Below, piece after piece: positions 1-12,914 of a stretch of 64,000 nucleotides of DNA. Position 1 is the first letter of the stretch. Each line of letters opens with the position of its first letter. The translations under genes were made by a program, and so were the position numbers. The notes beneath the pieces were generated by a model. That model did no database searches. It saw only the letters and a program-made list of their open reading frames with translations, and was not told the DNA's origin. The stretch is taken from positions 15,312,678-15,376,677 of the forward strand of contig OZ022583.1 of assembly GCA_963669155.1 (NCBI GenBank), in the 5' to 3' direction. Origin of the DNA: Arbacia lixula. Lineage: Eukaryota; Echinodermata; Echinoidea; Arbacioida; Arbaciidae.

Positions 1-500
1 CGTCCTCGTGTTGACTCTACTCACTCTGTCTCTCTCTCTCTCTCTCCTTCTATCACTCTCTCTTTCTTTCCCCTTTCCCCTCTCGCCAATCCAGTTAGTC
101 TCTGTTACCTTATTTCACTTCATCATTTAACTTCCTCTCTTGATACATGTCTTTCTCTGTCGGTTTCTTCTCGACTCTCTCCTCGTTTCCTTCTTCACAA
201 TCTAATTTTTCTCTCAGTCTTCTCCTCCTTGTCCTTCTTCTCACTCTCCTTCTCCCATATCACCTTGTCCTCTTCTTCTTATATATCATCTCTCCTTTTC
301 GCTCACACCCTATTTTCTCCTCCTCCCCTGCTCTTTTTGATCACATCTTGTATGACATCACTTCCTTCTTTTTCTCCATCTTCTCCTTTGTCTTTCCATA
401 TTTGCCACTATTCTCTCTCCCGTTTATTCCTTCCCCGTCTATTAGAGCTTTAGAACTGCGTAGTTTCTCATTCTCCACCTTTCCTGTTTAATTGCCTTCT
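1..500. repeat. pyrimidine-rich low-complexity tract
   Basis: Almost pure C/T on the plus strand, with CT and TTC/TCC runs. The open frames here are Ser/Phe/Leu-rich products of base composition, not genes. No splice sites or domain-like sequence were seen. Confidence 0.8.
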
Positions 501-1740
501 TTTCTCAACCCTCATTCTCCTCATCCGCTTCTTTCCTTCTACCACTCCAAGTGCCACCGCAACCCTTCCCCTTTCTCCAACCGCGGCGCCATTTTCCCAG
601 ATCATTCCGCACAAATCAGGGCACTTTCCTGAGACCCTCTTAACTTTCTCAACTGGGTCTTTAAACATTCGAACGACTCTTAACGCTGAATGCTAAAAAT
701 ACCAACCTGGAGATTCTGTGAGAACGGTCTCAAAAATATAAAGGGGAGATTTTAAGTGCTTTATTTTAACGATCACAAAGACGTCGTCTACCTAAACTTT
801 GAATAACCCATTACTTGACCATCCCTTCAAGCAATGGCGTGACAGCTCTATAATTACCGCACAGATAACAACAAAAACAGCCGCTCTTCACTCATTATGT
901 GCCATTAGTCCAAAATAACACCAGTAATACATAAAAATCCCTCACAGCATCATCTCTCTCTAGCACAGAGAGCACGGGGGATTCACCGGGTCGTCGGCCC
1001 GCCTTTCTGGCGGCCATCTTGCCTTTGCAGACAATCAGTCACAATCGGCGTCAATATTTATTTATGCATGGGCAGCCCGAGCTAAGTTTGGCAGGCTGTG
1101 GAATTCAGAGTATCGAAAGACTGAGACGTGAATTCAGCTGAGTATATAGAGCCGTAGCTACCCGTTGTTTTCCTTTCTCGTTTCCCGATATCAAAGCCTG
1201 TTTTGGCTTTATTGTGTAACATACACACTTCAACTCTATGGGAATGTGTGTGAATTACGTGGGTACGAATGAATCGATGACAACCACAGATTTAAATGTG
1301 TTCTTCATGAGAAGGCATTTTGCGGTTTTAATTGGTTCTTGTAGGTGGATTGATAGTGTTGTCAAAGGTACTTCCTATGAATGTTTTCCCTCGACACATT
1401 CAACAATACATATGTAATCGTTAAAGTGCTTAAATATTGCAATTTTCATTTTACAATGTGTTATTGCTTCGTCGTTGAACATTTCTGTGCCAGTTTTTTG
1501 TTTGTTTGTCTAAGTGTAATAATGGTGCCCAAAATAATATGATTTTTGTCTTTCGTTAGAACTAATATGTGATGTTGTAGTCAATGTGTGTACAAAATGT
1601 GTAGGCAGTAGCTATGCTTGCATCGTAATACTTTAATGATTTAGGCATGCAACTAAATTGCATGCCATTTGCTTAAAACAAAATCTTCAATCCAAACATT
1701 TTTCATTCACTTATTTATATTTAAGCATATTGACATCTTT
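501..1740. other. non-coding interval, weak promoter-like segment
   Basis: No coding sequence recognised. Around 970-1180 the sequence is locally GC-richer, contains GGCGGCCATCTTG (a YY1-like motif) near 1009 and a TATATAG box near 1143. It could be a promoter and 5' UTR of a plus-strand transcript that uses the acceptor-like site near 1750. This is inference only. Confidence 0.25.
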
Positions 1741-1751
1741 TCGTTCGCAGG

Positions 1752-1869
1752 ATTGGCCGGAGAAAACAAACACCAGAGGAATAGACTGTCCTTGGACGGG
1801 GTAACAGCTCCGTGGACTCTTAAGAAGAGACAACGTAGAAGAGTCCTAGTATTAGTGAAAGCATCGTAA
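1752..1869 (+). other. possible exon, plus strand (unrecognised)
   Basis: A good acceptor-like sequence (pyrimidine-rich, ending TTCGTTCGCAG) precedes a 39-codon open stretch beginning GLAGENKHQRNR and ending at TAA. It is basic and Arg/Lys-rich, matches no family I know, and no confident donor or partner exon was found. It may be a terminal exon, non-coding RNA, or chance. Confidence 0.2.
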
Positions 1870-3280
1870 TGATACAATCGACAGATTTCGAGGCTGGTGT
1901 TTGGATTTTCCGATTAGAATCAAGCGTGACGCCACCGCCGTTGTCATAAGGGCGGGTAGAAATGGTGTCAAGAAAGAGGAAAAACAACAACGATGCGTCT
2001 TATCAGAGAACTGGCGCAAATGACGCACTCTGTTCATCACGAGGATGGTGATATCCGGGTCACATGATCTATTTCATCACGTAAGGTCCTGGATTGACCG
2101 ACCGTGGCCATCGTCACACTACAGGGTGTCGTTATTCCATCCGTTGGGACTGTAATGGATTCTTTTTACACCTGATTTATGTGTTATTTTCTATTGACTT
2201 TAAAAACAAATTATCAATGTCGACCAAAAAATATGTACGATGTACATCGTATTGAAGTATTTATGTACCCTTTAAATGTATTAACGCGTTAATATCATTT
2301 ATTTAAGCATCGTGATTTATTTTTGTTCAATACAAGTATAGGGAAAGCAAAGGGTTTAATTAAATTAAAGATAGAACCAACTATATTTCCTTCAATATTC
2401 AGTTGATCCTTGACTCGTGGGTATGAGCCAGAGACTCTTCAAAGACGAATTGTATCAGGACGACACCATCCGAAAGGGCATCTATGGACATGTCGTTGAT
2501 GTTAAAAGGCCGCCAGAATAACATGGAGCATTTATTCGTCAAAATAAAATCTAGAATATACATGATCTATAATACTAGTGGGGATGAATCCCTTTGTAGC
2601 GCATTTCACATCTTGGAGAACCCGCAATGCGTCAGAAATTGTTATATCAATCAGGCCAAAAACAGTTGAATGCAATAACTGTGTTGATCATCAATAATAG
2701 CCTAACGAAATTGAATATACGATCCCTGGAAGAGATGTGCATTTAATTGCTGTTAAAAAAAGTTCCAAGTTTTTCTGGGAACGAATAATACAGGACGGAG
2801 AATTCTATACGACAGGTCTGCTGTCAGCGGATCTTCTTTGAATATAATTCAACGTCGTCTGTGCTTTTTCTTGCAACACTTGCTGGCTGGATGATCGGAG
2901 TGATATACTTGATGTGTATGGGTATGATGGGAGAAACAACTCAGATGTAGAGTGTGGAATAATCATGTTTCGATAAACATGTAAGCAGATACCTACGTCC
3001 CATTTCCACCAAACACAGGAGGAAACCCATACCCAACGAGACATCGTAGCTATCACCTTCCTCTAACCCGAATAGATTCCCGACGCAGCCAACACTTTTC
3101 GCTGATTCACGATCTCATTAATATTGGCTGCGTTTGGTAGAGTCTGCTACAACTATAAGTATTCAGCGAACCGCCACTGAGTACCAATTGTATGTTTTGC
3201 CTCTATATATGCCCGCGTCGCATTTTCACACCGATAATGCACACTACCTATGTATAGGTTGCTATGCACGTGCCGTACAA
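1870..3280. other. intergenic, nothing recognised
   Basis: AT-rich sequence with only short chance open frames. No repeats, RNA genes or exons that I can support. Confidence 0.5.
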
Positions 3281-3501
3281 TACTACGTTCACACACAAGT
3301 CGCTACCATCCCTGCCGCTCACCGCGGGCACTTTGCCACTAGTGATATGCCGCCGCGGCGAAGCAAGAAATGGGCTACAGAGAACAAATGGTAAAAGTCG
3401 GGACGGACCACCGCTTCCCAGGGGAACCCGCGAACGGCCAAATAGAAGTGCAATTATCTCCAGCGGTAGCGGCAAATAAGCATGTCGTGTGAACGTACCT
3501 T
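3281..3501. mobile_element. MITE with TACGTTCACAC termini
   Basis: The left end reads TACTACGTTCACACACAAGT and the reverse complement of the right end reads AGGTACGTTCACACGACATG. Both are followed by related CCGCT-containing sequence, giving imperfect terminal inverted repeats around a GC-rich ~220-bp core. No transposase is present, so it would be non-autonomous. Superfamily not determined. Confidence 0.55.
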
Positions 3502-6467
3502 AAGCGATAATCCATATCTCAGCGATTGGGGTCTCCTATCGGGCAATACGTCATTCGAGGTCGTCGAGGTTGTATTTTTTTCCCCGAGGCGCAGATACTT
3601 GAGACGCTTCGCTCGACCGCAGCGTTATCGTCAAAACTTCTGAGGTGTCGGCCGCATCTTTCTGTCAAGGCTAAGAGAAAGCTGTCTATTAAGTCTTTGT
3701 GTGTGCAGTGTGTATTTTCTGTCAGCCATAAGGCACAGAAATCGCTTTAAGTGGCATTTTATCAGACACACAAAGGGTTAAACGGTTTGAAGACAAAATG
3801 TGAACAGAGTGGAGATTGGAAGATCTCTTGGTTCGGCCAGTGTGGTCAAGATGGTTTTTCCTCATTTCCTCCGAGACTTAGGCCGAGATTTGGGGCTAGA
3901 TTCACAGTGGTGCTAATGGACACGAACCTCTCATTTTAAGTGGCTAATTGATCGACTAGTAAATAGTTTACTCTCCGTAGTAATAAGATTAATTTATAAA
4001 TCTCTAAGGAAATTGGCAAAGAAAATGAAGGCCATGCGTGATTTCAACCTGCATCTCCTGCTTGTCATATCTTTTGCATATTTGTTTAGGACAGCTGTTA
4101 ATTGAAATGACTGAATGTTTATATCATCCATTGTCTCTCAACAAAGCATCGGATTTGTCGAATAAATAATTTCGTTTTAAAATATAACGTTATATCATTC
4201 ATTTGGATATCCGTCAGTGAAGTCACTGGATATGTGTGTCCATTGATAATGCACACATATACATTAAAATAGCATAGTACCGTGAAACCCATCGTATATA
4301 AACCTTTTACCATTCAAGAACCTTCTTTCAAGGAACATATCAATGTATACTACATAAATATGGACAGCACCCTGCAGTCAACATTAAACATAATCTGTTT
4401 AACATGGCGACAAAAATATCACAGAATGCTACAAATCCACTGATCAGTCAATCCTTTGAGATGGCAGGTTTAGACTCCATAGTACGAGAGCCATTTCTCC
4501 TACAGGCTGGATTGAAACGAAAGAAAATTGGATGGCAATTAAGAAGCCCTATATCCCACGAGTTGTTAAAAGGGCAAATTTCCTATAAAACGATCATATT
4601 CCACTTTAGTGTCGTGTCCTTTAATCGACTTCACCGGTGTAATTGAAAGGGGGATTTATCCTTGACGGTACGTTAGGAGAACGGGAACAGAGATAAGTGA
4701 TTCTCGCCGGGAAAGTGGCAATTTCAAATGCTAAAGAACGCCTTGGTTTTATTAGATTTAGGGCAGTTGAGCTATAGCTTGAAAACATAATGAAACTGCT
4801 TCGAGTGCGCTCAACTGGGATCGGCGCAGGTCAAATTACATGTGAGATGCTACGAAATAGATGCTACCATGGCAACTACAAGATACCACATGAGTTTTAA
4901 CCCACTCCCCCCCCCCCCCCCCCCCCCCCATCCACCGACCAGTCAAGCCAGTAAAAAGCTGTAAAACTCCTATTAAAAAGTTACACACGTGTGTGCCCAT
5001 GGGACTGAAAAAGTTAAGAGCGCTTTAACCTCAATTTTACCAGATTCCATACTGGCCTTAAAAAGGAGAACGTGAAGTGAGGGTTTATATGTCCATCCAT
5101 TATTTTGTTCTCGTATTATCTTTTCCGTATTATTTCCATTTCCATTTCTTTTTCGCTCTTTTACCTCTTAAGAAATTCGGTATAGAGCACAACCAATGCT
5201 TGCGCCCAAGAAGTATCAGTAATACTACACCATGATCATTGACTTTGTGTTGTTCGTCTTAATACTGTGTATTTCAACCTTTTAGCAAGACTGATCGAGC
5301 AGGCCTTTCAAAACAATTTCCCTTTCTCACCTTTTCAACCTGTTTTCTCTCCCATGGAAATACATAGGAAATGAAAGTCAGAATGCAATTATATCACAAA
5401 TATAAGTTAGGGGTAACAGCAATAATTTTACTTGCTTTGGTTCTTAGATGCAATTTCAAAATTTGCCTACGTTCCAAACCAACATGGAAGCCGAACAAAC
5501 AACTGAAATAAAAACTGCTGATTACGCTTTTCGTTCTAAAAACCAGAACGTGGAACATGCCCCGCAACCTATCACTTTTCCCCTTTTTCAGTTCTATTTC
5601 TCCCTTGAATGTAAACATGCTGGGAGCATTCTCCATGTAGGCTAATATCTCCCGAAAAAGAGGGAAATCGGACCAGGCGATAAGGGGAAAAGAGAACACG
5701 AGAGAGGGAGAGAGAAGTAAATAACATTACTGTCCGACGAGAAAACAGGAACTCGCAATGTAGGTACATCGCCACAGGTTCGCGCAGCGTTACATACATT
5801 GCTATTGTCAGCCGACACATCGTAGGCGCCAAATTTGCCACATGCGCTTCATCGATTGCCGTGGTCTGATTGGCAAGCTCCACCGTCTCGCCCTTTTTCA
5901 TTTCTTGTGACTCCAATGTCCCCTCTCCAGTCTCATTAGTCTGTTTTCTTTTCTGCGTTAACGTTTCCGATGATGTCCGACCCTCTTCACATGCTCCCTA
6001 ACCGTGAGTTAGGATGTGTGTATATGTGTCTGTGTGTGTGTGTGTGTGTGTGTATCTCTCTCTCTCCCCCCATCTTCCTCTATATACAATATATATATGA
6101 AGATTCCACATCTTTTCTTTGTTCCCCACTCGTTGAAAATTATATAATATGAATTGCTGATACATGATAGATTTATCATTTTTTAATTTCCATTCCGTTA
6201 TTAATTGTACTTTACTTCGTAATCTTGATGTGAATTTATCTATGCTTATAGAGTGACTATGAATATCAATATCAATGAATACGTATAAATCTATTGTTAT
6301 TTACAGGCTGCAAACTATAACCGATTAATATTAAGTTCACACGGAGGAGGTTAACCGGTATAATAATAATGATAATATTATTTTTCAAGGGTAGCCTCGT
6401 CCATAGAACAGTCCTTTTTATGAGAGCCCTGCATTATTACCCCAGTAACTGTATCAAAAGATCCCCC
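3502..6467. other. intergenic with simple repeats
   Basis: No gene recognised. It contains an uninterrupted run of about 23 C at 4907-4929 and a GT run at about 6028-6052 followed by CT and AT. The remaining sequence is AT-rich with short chance frames. Confidence 0.5.
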
Positions 6468-6766
6468 AGGGAGTGTTTCACCAAGCTGTTCGTAAGTTGC
6501 GAACGACTTTAAGAACGACTGGTGATCCCTTCATGTGCTAATTGTGATACCACACTTTGTTCCTATTTTAACATATTGGGAGTTAATTTCCAGCAATCCT
6601 AATATAATTTGACAAATCATAAGCTTTGTATTCAGACACTTGTTAACAACAAGAATTTTCATTTATAAACCATCGGATAAGCTGATGGAAATCAAAATCA
6701 TTAAGAATGTGATTTAGCACAAGAAGGGATCACCAGTCGTTCGTAACTTACGGGTGAAACACCCCC
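6468..6766. mobile_element. MITE with long inverted repeats
   Basis: The left arm starts GGGAGTGTTTCACC and the right arm, reverse complemented, starts GGGGGTGTTTCACC. Both arms continue through GTAAGTT.CGAACGACT and GGTGATCCCTTC.TGTGCTAA, so the inverted repeats exceed 60 bp with a small indel. The ~300-bp element has an AT-rich centre and no coding capacity. The left arm holds an extra internal copy of the AACGACT motif. Confidence 0.75.
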
Positions 6767-6847
6767 GGTCCCTATTTCTCTCCTAGGTACAGAGCAGCTA
6801 TGTGGATTAATGTTTTTCTGCTGAAAAACACACGTGGCGGCTGCTGT

Positions 6848-6916
6848 GTTTGAGCCCCTATCCTCTTGATCGAGAGTCAGAGAACTGATCCTCTACACCA
6901 CAACGCTTCCACTTCC
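6848..6916 (-). repeat. tRNA-like SINE head or tRNA pseudogene
   Basis: On the minus strand, TGGTGTAGAGGATCAG resembles a pol III A box. It is followed by an anticodon-arm-like stretch with loop CTCTCGA and a weak B box GGGCTCAAAC. Stems are imperfect and no clean acceptor stem closes, so a functional tRNA is unlikely. A tRNA-derived SINE remnant fits best. Confidence 0.35.
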
Positions 6917-7139
6917 ACACACAACCGTTGCCGATTACCAAAATGCCACCGTGCTGTAGATCTTCCACACGTTTTCTCGCCTGACGCGAAGCGATAACAC
7001 GCCTTGACGTTCATAACTTGGCAAGGGAAATATTAGCCGGCTTTGTAGCGGCGGGAAAAATTCAGGAGTTGTTTGCATTGGTATTTGTGTTACAATGCTG
7101 TTTTTATTTCGTTGCTTTGTTGCATGCTTGCAATCGGTT

Positions 7140-7400
7140 AATTTTTGTTTTGTATCCCAAGCCCTGAGGAAGACCTGTCACAGGGTCAAAAGCTCGGCTT
7201 AATAAAGGCAGAGTGAATATATTACTTGCAACGTCCCGCTATACTATAACTATAATTTTTACATACCATGCAGCACCCATCACGCACGAAGCACTTTCAC
7301 ATTGTATATATATATAAAGAAAGAGAGTCCAGGAGCTGGGACGTAGCTGGACGTTCCAAATTTATTTAAAAGCTTTCGGCTGTTTCGCTTTCTTCAGTGT
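7140..7400. repeat. two opposed retroelement-tail-like motifs
   Basis: On the plus strand near 7157-7235 a segment CCTGAGGAAGACCTG...GTCAAAAGCTCGGC...AATAAAGG occurs. On the minus strand near 7400-7325 a similar layout occurs: TGAAGAAAGCGAAAC...CCGAAAGCTTTTAAATAAA, then AACGTCC. This GAAGAA...GAAAGCT hairpin layout recurs in untranslated ends of invertebrate non-LTR and Penelope-like elements. No reverse transcriptase is nearby. Confidence 0.3.
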
Positions 7401-7523
7401 GAAGTACAGACATAAATATATACACTTTATAAGTAAATATACATGGCAACATCAATCAAATCGAATTTCATAAACACGGCAAAAACTAGGTATGAGAAAT
7501 GTTTCGGAAAGAGTGATTTGAAG

Positions 7524-7549
7524 TGTATATATATATATATATATATATA
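7524..7549. repeat. (TA)n microsatellite
   Basis: An uninterrupted alternating TA run of about 26 bp. Confidence 0.9.
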
Positions 7550-7872
7550 AGAATATATGAGTATGCGATGGCGCTGAATAGGTAGAGGTAATCACATACA
7601 AATTAGATAATATGCGGAGAAGAATATTTTATCGAATGTTCGTCATAAATCTTTATGAAGAATGAACATTTTACGTATAAACATTATTTCGTACTGCTAC
7701 TTCGACGAGCGTATATATACATTATACGCAGACACAGTAAGCCACGTTGTTCAGATCTGCTTACTGTATTACGTCAGGCGGAGGCATAATCGCTCAATGT
7801 GACCGCGCATCTAAACATTGAACGGAATACATTCTAAATCACCACTCACGGATGGTCTTTTTTTCATGGGCG

Positions 7873-7926
7873 CCTTAATGCCACCGCAGACGACCGATTT
7901 GGCAATGATTCTGCAGTCGTAAGTCC
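7873..7926. mobile_element. solo terminal arm of the 8.4-kb MITE family
   Basis: This 54-bp stretch matches one arm of the element at 8367-8527: ATGCCACCGCAGACGAC followed by CGATTTGG and GATTCTGCAGTCGTAAG. No partner arm was found close by. On the minus strand it is preceded by a pyrimidine-rich CAG, which gives it an exon-like look that I do not trust. Confidence 0.5.
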
Positions 7927-8289
7927 ACACGCCTGAAATGAAAATAAAGATACATGATGATACATAATAATGAGCATTTATCCATATTTTTGTCACAGGC
8001 TGTTTATTTAATTATCTTTGCCTCATAAAAACTTTGGAGGGCAAGTCTTCGGTGTGATTGTTTTTAAAAGCCTGAAACTTAAGACTACTAGGCAATTAGT
8101 TCAAAATGACCTATCTGTTCTCAACCATTGTGATAATTGTGATAATGATCACGTGTTATGCTTGTGAAAAATTTACTCAATGATGTACAACTGATTATAA
8201 TTCAATATGTTCTCAATGATGATATTATCTTTTGCACGCTTTGGGGATTTCCCCGACTGAAATACAATCAACAGCCGCAAGGGCCTGTC

Positions 8290-8366
8290 CTTGAAATGTG
8301 ACGTCACCTCCTGTCTTGTACAAATTCAGTAACAGGGTCCGGCTGTTCAGCCAGTCGCACAGTTGA
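8290..8366. other. flank of MITE with TGACGTCA sites
   Basis: TGTGACGTCACCTCC lies left of the MITE, and a second GTGACGTCACATGTCC lies inside the element near 8450. The palindrome TGACGTCA is a CREB/ATF-type site, here probably part of repeat sequence rather than a promoter. Confidence 0.3.
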
Positions 8367-8527
8367 GGCCACCACAGGCGACACGATCAGTCGTACGACT
8401 CTGCGATGGAGTGAATCGCAGGACCCGGTCATTGGATTTGTTCAAGAAGGTGACGTCACATGTCCAGTCGTAGGCCCTTACGACTGCAGAATCGTGACCA
8501 AATCGTGTCGTCTGTTGTGGCCTTTAG
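8367..8527. mobile_element. MITE, copy A (ACGACACGAT family)
   Basis: The inverted arms are AGGCCACCACAGGCGACACG and, from the other end, AAGGCCACAACAGACGACAC. Both continue through CGAT...TCTGC. The interior includes GTGACGTCACATGTCCAGTC, which is repeated almost exactly in the copy at 50413-50584. No coding capacity. Confidence 0.75.
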
Positions 8528-9061
8528 ACATGTCAGAGGACGGTATCAGCTCCAGTTTCCCTGTAATGGGGTACCTCTTTTTATCTATTTTCACGACCGC
8601 CTACATAGAACGGCCAACTGTTTACAGGTATTAAATTTATCCGTTTCCCGTTATCCCGTTTCCCTCATTGATGCATATTTGCAATAACGTTTACATAAAG
8701 ACCACCCGCTTGTTAATACCACATTTACCGTATATCTCCCTTTAGGTTCATGTTGCACTGTATTCGTTTCTGCCATCGAGGTTTAAAAAGTGGATACGAA
8801 ACATTTTCTTGCGCTTGGATCATCCACTAGAAATAGAGAGTATGTATCAGGGAGGATTTGACAATAATTTAAAGAACGTATAGGCCTATAATTTGTTTTA
8901 TATGATTGTGAGAGGCCGTGTCGCGCTCAAATACTTATTTTATGATTGGCGCCATGAGCTCCCGACAAACCAGGCATCAATAACGTTACTAATCACTCTA
9001 CACAGCGAACCGGATATTGCATCCCCAAGTCATTGCTAGACAGCGTTTGACCCCTTCACTC
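8528..9061. other. intergenic, nothing recognised
   Basis: AT-rich sequence with no supported feature. Confidence 0.5.
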
Positions 9062-9083
9062 CTCCCCCCCCCCCAAAAAAAAA

Positions 9084-9180
<97 letters not shown>
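9062..9180. repeat. compound C/A/CT microsatellite
   Basis: A C run is followed by an A run and then about 90 bp of CT dinucleotides with small interruptions. Ser/Leu frames on plus and Arg/Glu frames on minus are repeat artefacts. Confidence 0.95.
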
Positions 9181-11040
9181 CACCCCTCTCTTCATTTTAC
9201 TGAGACAGCCAAGGATTTAGTTACACACATATGTTTATCGACATTGTATCCCAAACCCATCGCTGGGCAGAGCAATCCCATAATTTATTCACCCCTCTCA
9301 TACCTGCTCTGATCGAGTTAGTTAAACACAAATCTGCTGGGGATGACATTTTGATCGGCACGAGTACCACACAGAGTCTACGTCCACGATGGATTAACCG
9401 GGCTCGCTGTAGTAGCGGTGGTGGTACCACTAATCAAAGCGGGGATGTGACGCCGCAATTTAGATGCATTATCTAATCGAGTTACATCTCGGCCAATATC
9501 AGTGACGGCCCATCAAGAGGGGTTTTTTTTTCGCTGAGAGCGCTTGAACGTTGATCGGGCCGGACGTAAAACCTGTAGAGATTCCCATTGTGCGTTTCTT
9601 GCCTCGCTCCGCTTCATGAAAGCTGTAAACATGAGCGATAAAAAAAAACGCGCGAGAGAACGAGATAAGTGCCGTTTAAAGGGAAATATATGTACTCATA
9701 GAACTAGATCAGACAATTAATAAGTAAATATGATATCAATTCCATCTTTTTCGAGTCTTATGTACCCCCAAGAATTTGCGTACATATTGTGAGATATTCT
9801 CACAAAGAAAATAAGTTTTGTCTTGAAAGTAAGGAGTTTTAATGTACTCATTAAATGTTAAGTTCGACGTTTTATGCACAAAAGGTGATATATCTTTTTT
9901 TACAAGGCTAAATTATAATGTTGTATAAATACCATGGTATAGGCTTATATTTAATCTAATCTAATTTAATCTAGTTTTATTTTCATATATATATATATAT
10001 ATATACGCACACACAAACGCACAGACACATCACATTGCGTTTGTTTCTAAATTATCTATTTCTCAACATTATGATATTACATAACATGAACATTCAGCGA
10101 CTGCGGTTCAAAATAAACGAGCGACTACGTGCCTCTTCTAATGGCGGCCCTGTCGAATTCCAAAGTACCGTGTTCCCCGAACGTTCTAATGATCTTAGAA
10201 TTATCTTCTCACTCTCCCACCCCTGTTCGCCTGATCGATGTTTTATTAACCTTAAAAGGGTTAGTGATTAATGAGAGGATAGAACATGAATGACGTGACT
10301 AATCGGCCTTGACCAAGCGCGGAATTACATGGGATCTATCTTTATAGCCCTCCCTCCATCACTCGTATTATTTGCCTTTCCGTTCCATTTCTTCTTTCCC
10401 ATCTCACTTGCACTTTAATACGTGATATGTACTCCTGATTAACTAGAATTATATGATGTCTGTTACATAGCGGGCATGCGCGTATTTTAGGCATCTTTTT
10501 ACGATTCAACGGTTAACTATAGGTTTTGTTTGAGCTTTAAATTGTACACTACCGTATTTATCATTTTCAGATAACAAACTCAATTCACGTCCAAGCGTGT
10601 GTTTTCTGTTAAAGGCATTATTTATGATTTTGTTTGTTTGTATTTATCATCGCCCCATATGCTGTGTTATCTATATGGATTTCCACATTATCGATCTATT
10701 TTCATCGCCAAATATCATTTGCAATGCAGCTAGTAGCTGCCATCTGTTTGTTTAATCATAAAAATTATTATTGAACTAAAAATATGTTCCGTTTTTTCAA
10801 AATTAAGTACGTAAGATGGCATTTCGCTCCTTGGAAGAAAAATAAGATCATTGGCTTGAATGACTGACACACTTAAGTGCTATCTCGTCTCGAGCGTCGA
10901 CTATATCACACGCCTTCTCTGTGTTTGCAGGGAGTATGTTTTAAAAAAAAATCCTTGAAAATTGAAAATGTATTTAAAAGCAAATGGGTTTCTTATACTG
11001 GATATGATAACAATTTCATGAACATGGAGCGTGTGATTTT
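9181..11040. other. intergenic, nothing recognised
   Basis: No exon-like or RNA-like sequence that I can support. Includes a TA run near 9988-10004 and short AT-rich stretches. Confidence 0.45.
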
Positions 11041-11200
11041 TTTTTTAGTGTATGTGTGTCTGATATGATTAGGATATGCGTTTGTGTCATGGTGTGAGTG
11101 TATATGTGTCAATATAGATGTACTTGTTTGTATGTGTGTCTGTGTTTTGTGTTTGTATATGTAAAAGTGTGAGTGTTTGATTGTTTTTATTGACCTTAAT
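11041..11200. repeat. degenerate GT-rich tract
   Basis: Diverged TGTGTG/TATGTG repeats. The His/Thr-rich frame on the minus strand comes from this composition. A similar short GT tract recurs at about 11450-11550. Confidence 0.7.
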
Positions 11201-12084
11201 TTCATTTATATTGTGAGACAACTATAGCACAAACAAAAACTAGAGTGTATCTATAACAAGTATGATAATGTTGTTTCTTGTTTTGGCTGTATTTTTGGTT
11301 CTTCTTTTTTTTTTTGCTATTTGTTATCCAATTATGTGTGGCTTCATCGTGTAATTTCGTTTTTGTAAATGGGGGTATTACATGAAATTGCAGCTTTATG
11401 CATTATTTAAATGGGACTGAATAAATACGATTGAGAAACAAATATAGAGTGTTTGTATTTGTTTGTGTTTGAAAGTGTGAGTGTAGGGTTATGTGTGTCT
11501 GTGTTTGTGTGTGTACTCCCACGAATGTGTATGTGTCAGTATGAATGCGCATGTGTAAACTGATTTAACTACATGTCGAAGACTAATTTTCATTGTTATT
11601 GAATTTACTCTTACAATCACTGTTATAGTAATCATAATCATGATTGGGCTTTATTTAATTTCATTTTATCTAAATTTCACTCAATCTTTTTCATACGAAT
11701 ACGACTCAAGCTCGTGGCTTTCATAGAGTGGCACAATATGTTTTAGTAAAAATGTCAGGTCGGTTTCAGGCAATCACGACGACTCGTCACCTTCCAAAAA
11801 AACATGTAATGATTCACCGTCCGCACCGAGTCTTATCAATAATACTCACTTCGCTTTCAGGAGCTGACCGTGCAAATTGATATCAAACAGGGGGGGGGGG
11901 AATAAAATAATCATAATTATTCGTCGTACTCATGTTCCCTGGCTGCGCTCGGCATTTGCACGAGTCGGTCCTTAACTCACTCCCTCCGCTTCCTAGGGGC
12001 AAGACTGTTAGACTAATTAGGGGCGTGTTGGCTATATGTCTCGCCCTGGGCTGTTCGGGCGGAAATGAAGATGGACGTGTTGTC

Positions 12085-12435
12085 TTCTTGCACTAATTCG
12101 TTGTGTGCGTGTGTGTGGGTGTGGGTGCTTGCGAATATGTCTTTTTGTTTGTGTGTATGCGTCTGTGCATATATGTGGCTGTGGGTAATGTGCGTGAGGT
12201 TATGTGTTGATTGTTTTACGAGTGTGTGTTTGTGTATGTCTTTATTCATATACGTGGCTGTGTGAAATTTGCGTGAAGTCATCTGTTTATCACGTTTATT
12301 GTTTACGAGTGTGTGTTTGTATATGTGTGTTTGTGTATTATGTTTGTGTATGTGTGTTTGTGTATGTCTATATACATTTATGTGGTTTTGTGTAGTGTAT
12401 GTGTGCACGTGTTTGTTGTCGTATGTGTGCCTGAT
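12085..12435. repeat. degenerate GT-rich tract with higher-order units
   Basis: Long interrupted TGTG/TATGTG repeat. GAGTGTGTGTTTGT followed by ATATG-type spacers recurs near 12220 and 12307, so there is a loose ~90-bp higher-order unit. Open frames on both strands (Cys/Val and Thr/His rich) are compositional. Confidence 0.75.
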
Positions 12436-12914
12436 TGGTGAGAGTAACCCTGGTTTTTAATCATGTGCCGAGATGGCAAAATAAATGAGTTGTTTTATTT
12501 TTTGTAAGGCCTCGTAGTCGTAGTCAATCCGACCTGAACAGTGTGGATCAAATATTTTACATTGATTTGCAACAAAATGCAACACTTTTTTTCTTTCCCA
12601 TAGACGTATTTTTAACCATATTGAGCTATATGTTGAATTTTGTTGGCATTAGTTTTATTCATACAAGTCTATTTTGTTTTCTATAATTCTATTGTTTTTC
12701 CTTTCGTTTAAAACATGTGGATGACCACCTGAGCAGTGTTGAAGGTCTTAATGGCAAATGAAGATCAAATGAATTAATAAAAGCAGGGATTTCGCTCATT
12801 CAATACTATGGATAATCGACTAGAATGACGTGGAACATTCTTTCATCTTTCGTGCCATCAACCTCAAGTTGTTTGTTACTACATAGACCGTATACCTATT
12901 GGGATATCATGTGA
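12436..12914. other. intergenic, nothing recognised
   Basis: AT-rich sequence with no supported feature. Confidence 0.45.

Noticed and set aside
6848..6916. Functional tRNA-Glu
   Set aside because: The acceptor and T stems do not pair and the B box is poor; a SINE head or pseudogene is more likely.
9017..9220. Ser/Leu and Arg/Glu open frames over CT microsatellites (also at 13.6, 16.8, 17.7, 20.4, 29.3 and 52.8 kb)
   Set aside because: Dinucleotide and triplet repeats leave all frames open; no non-repeat coding sequence or splice context is attached.
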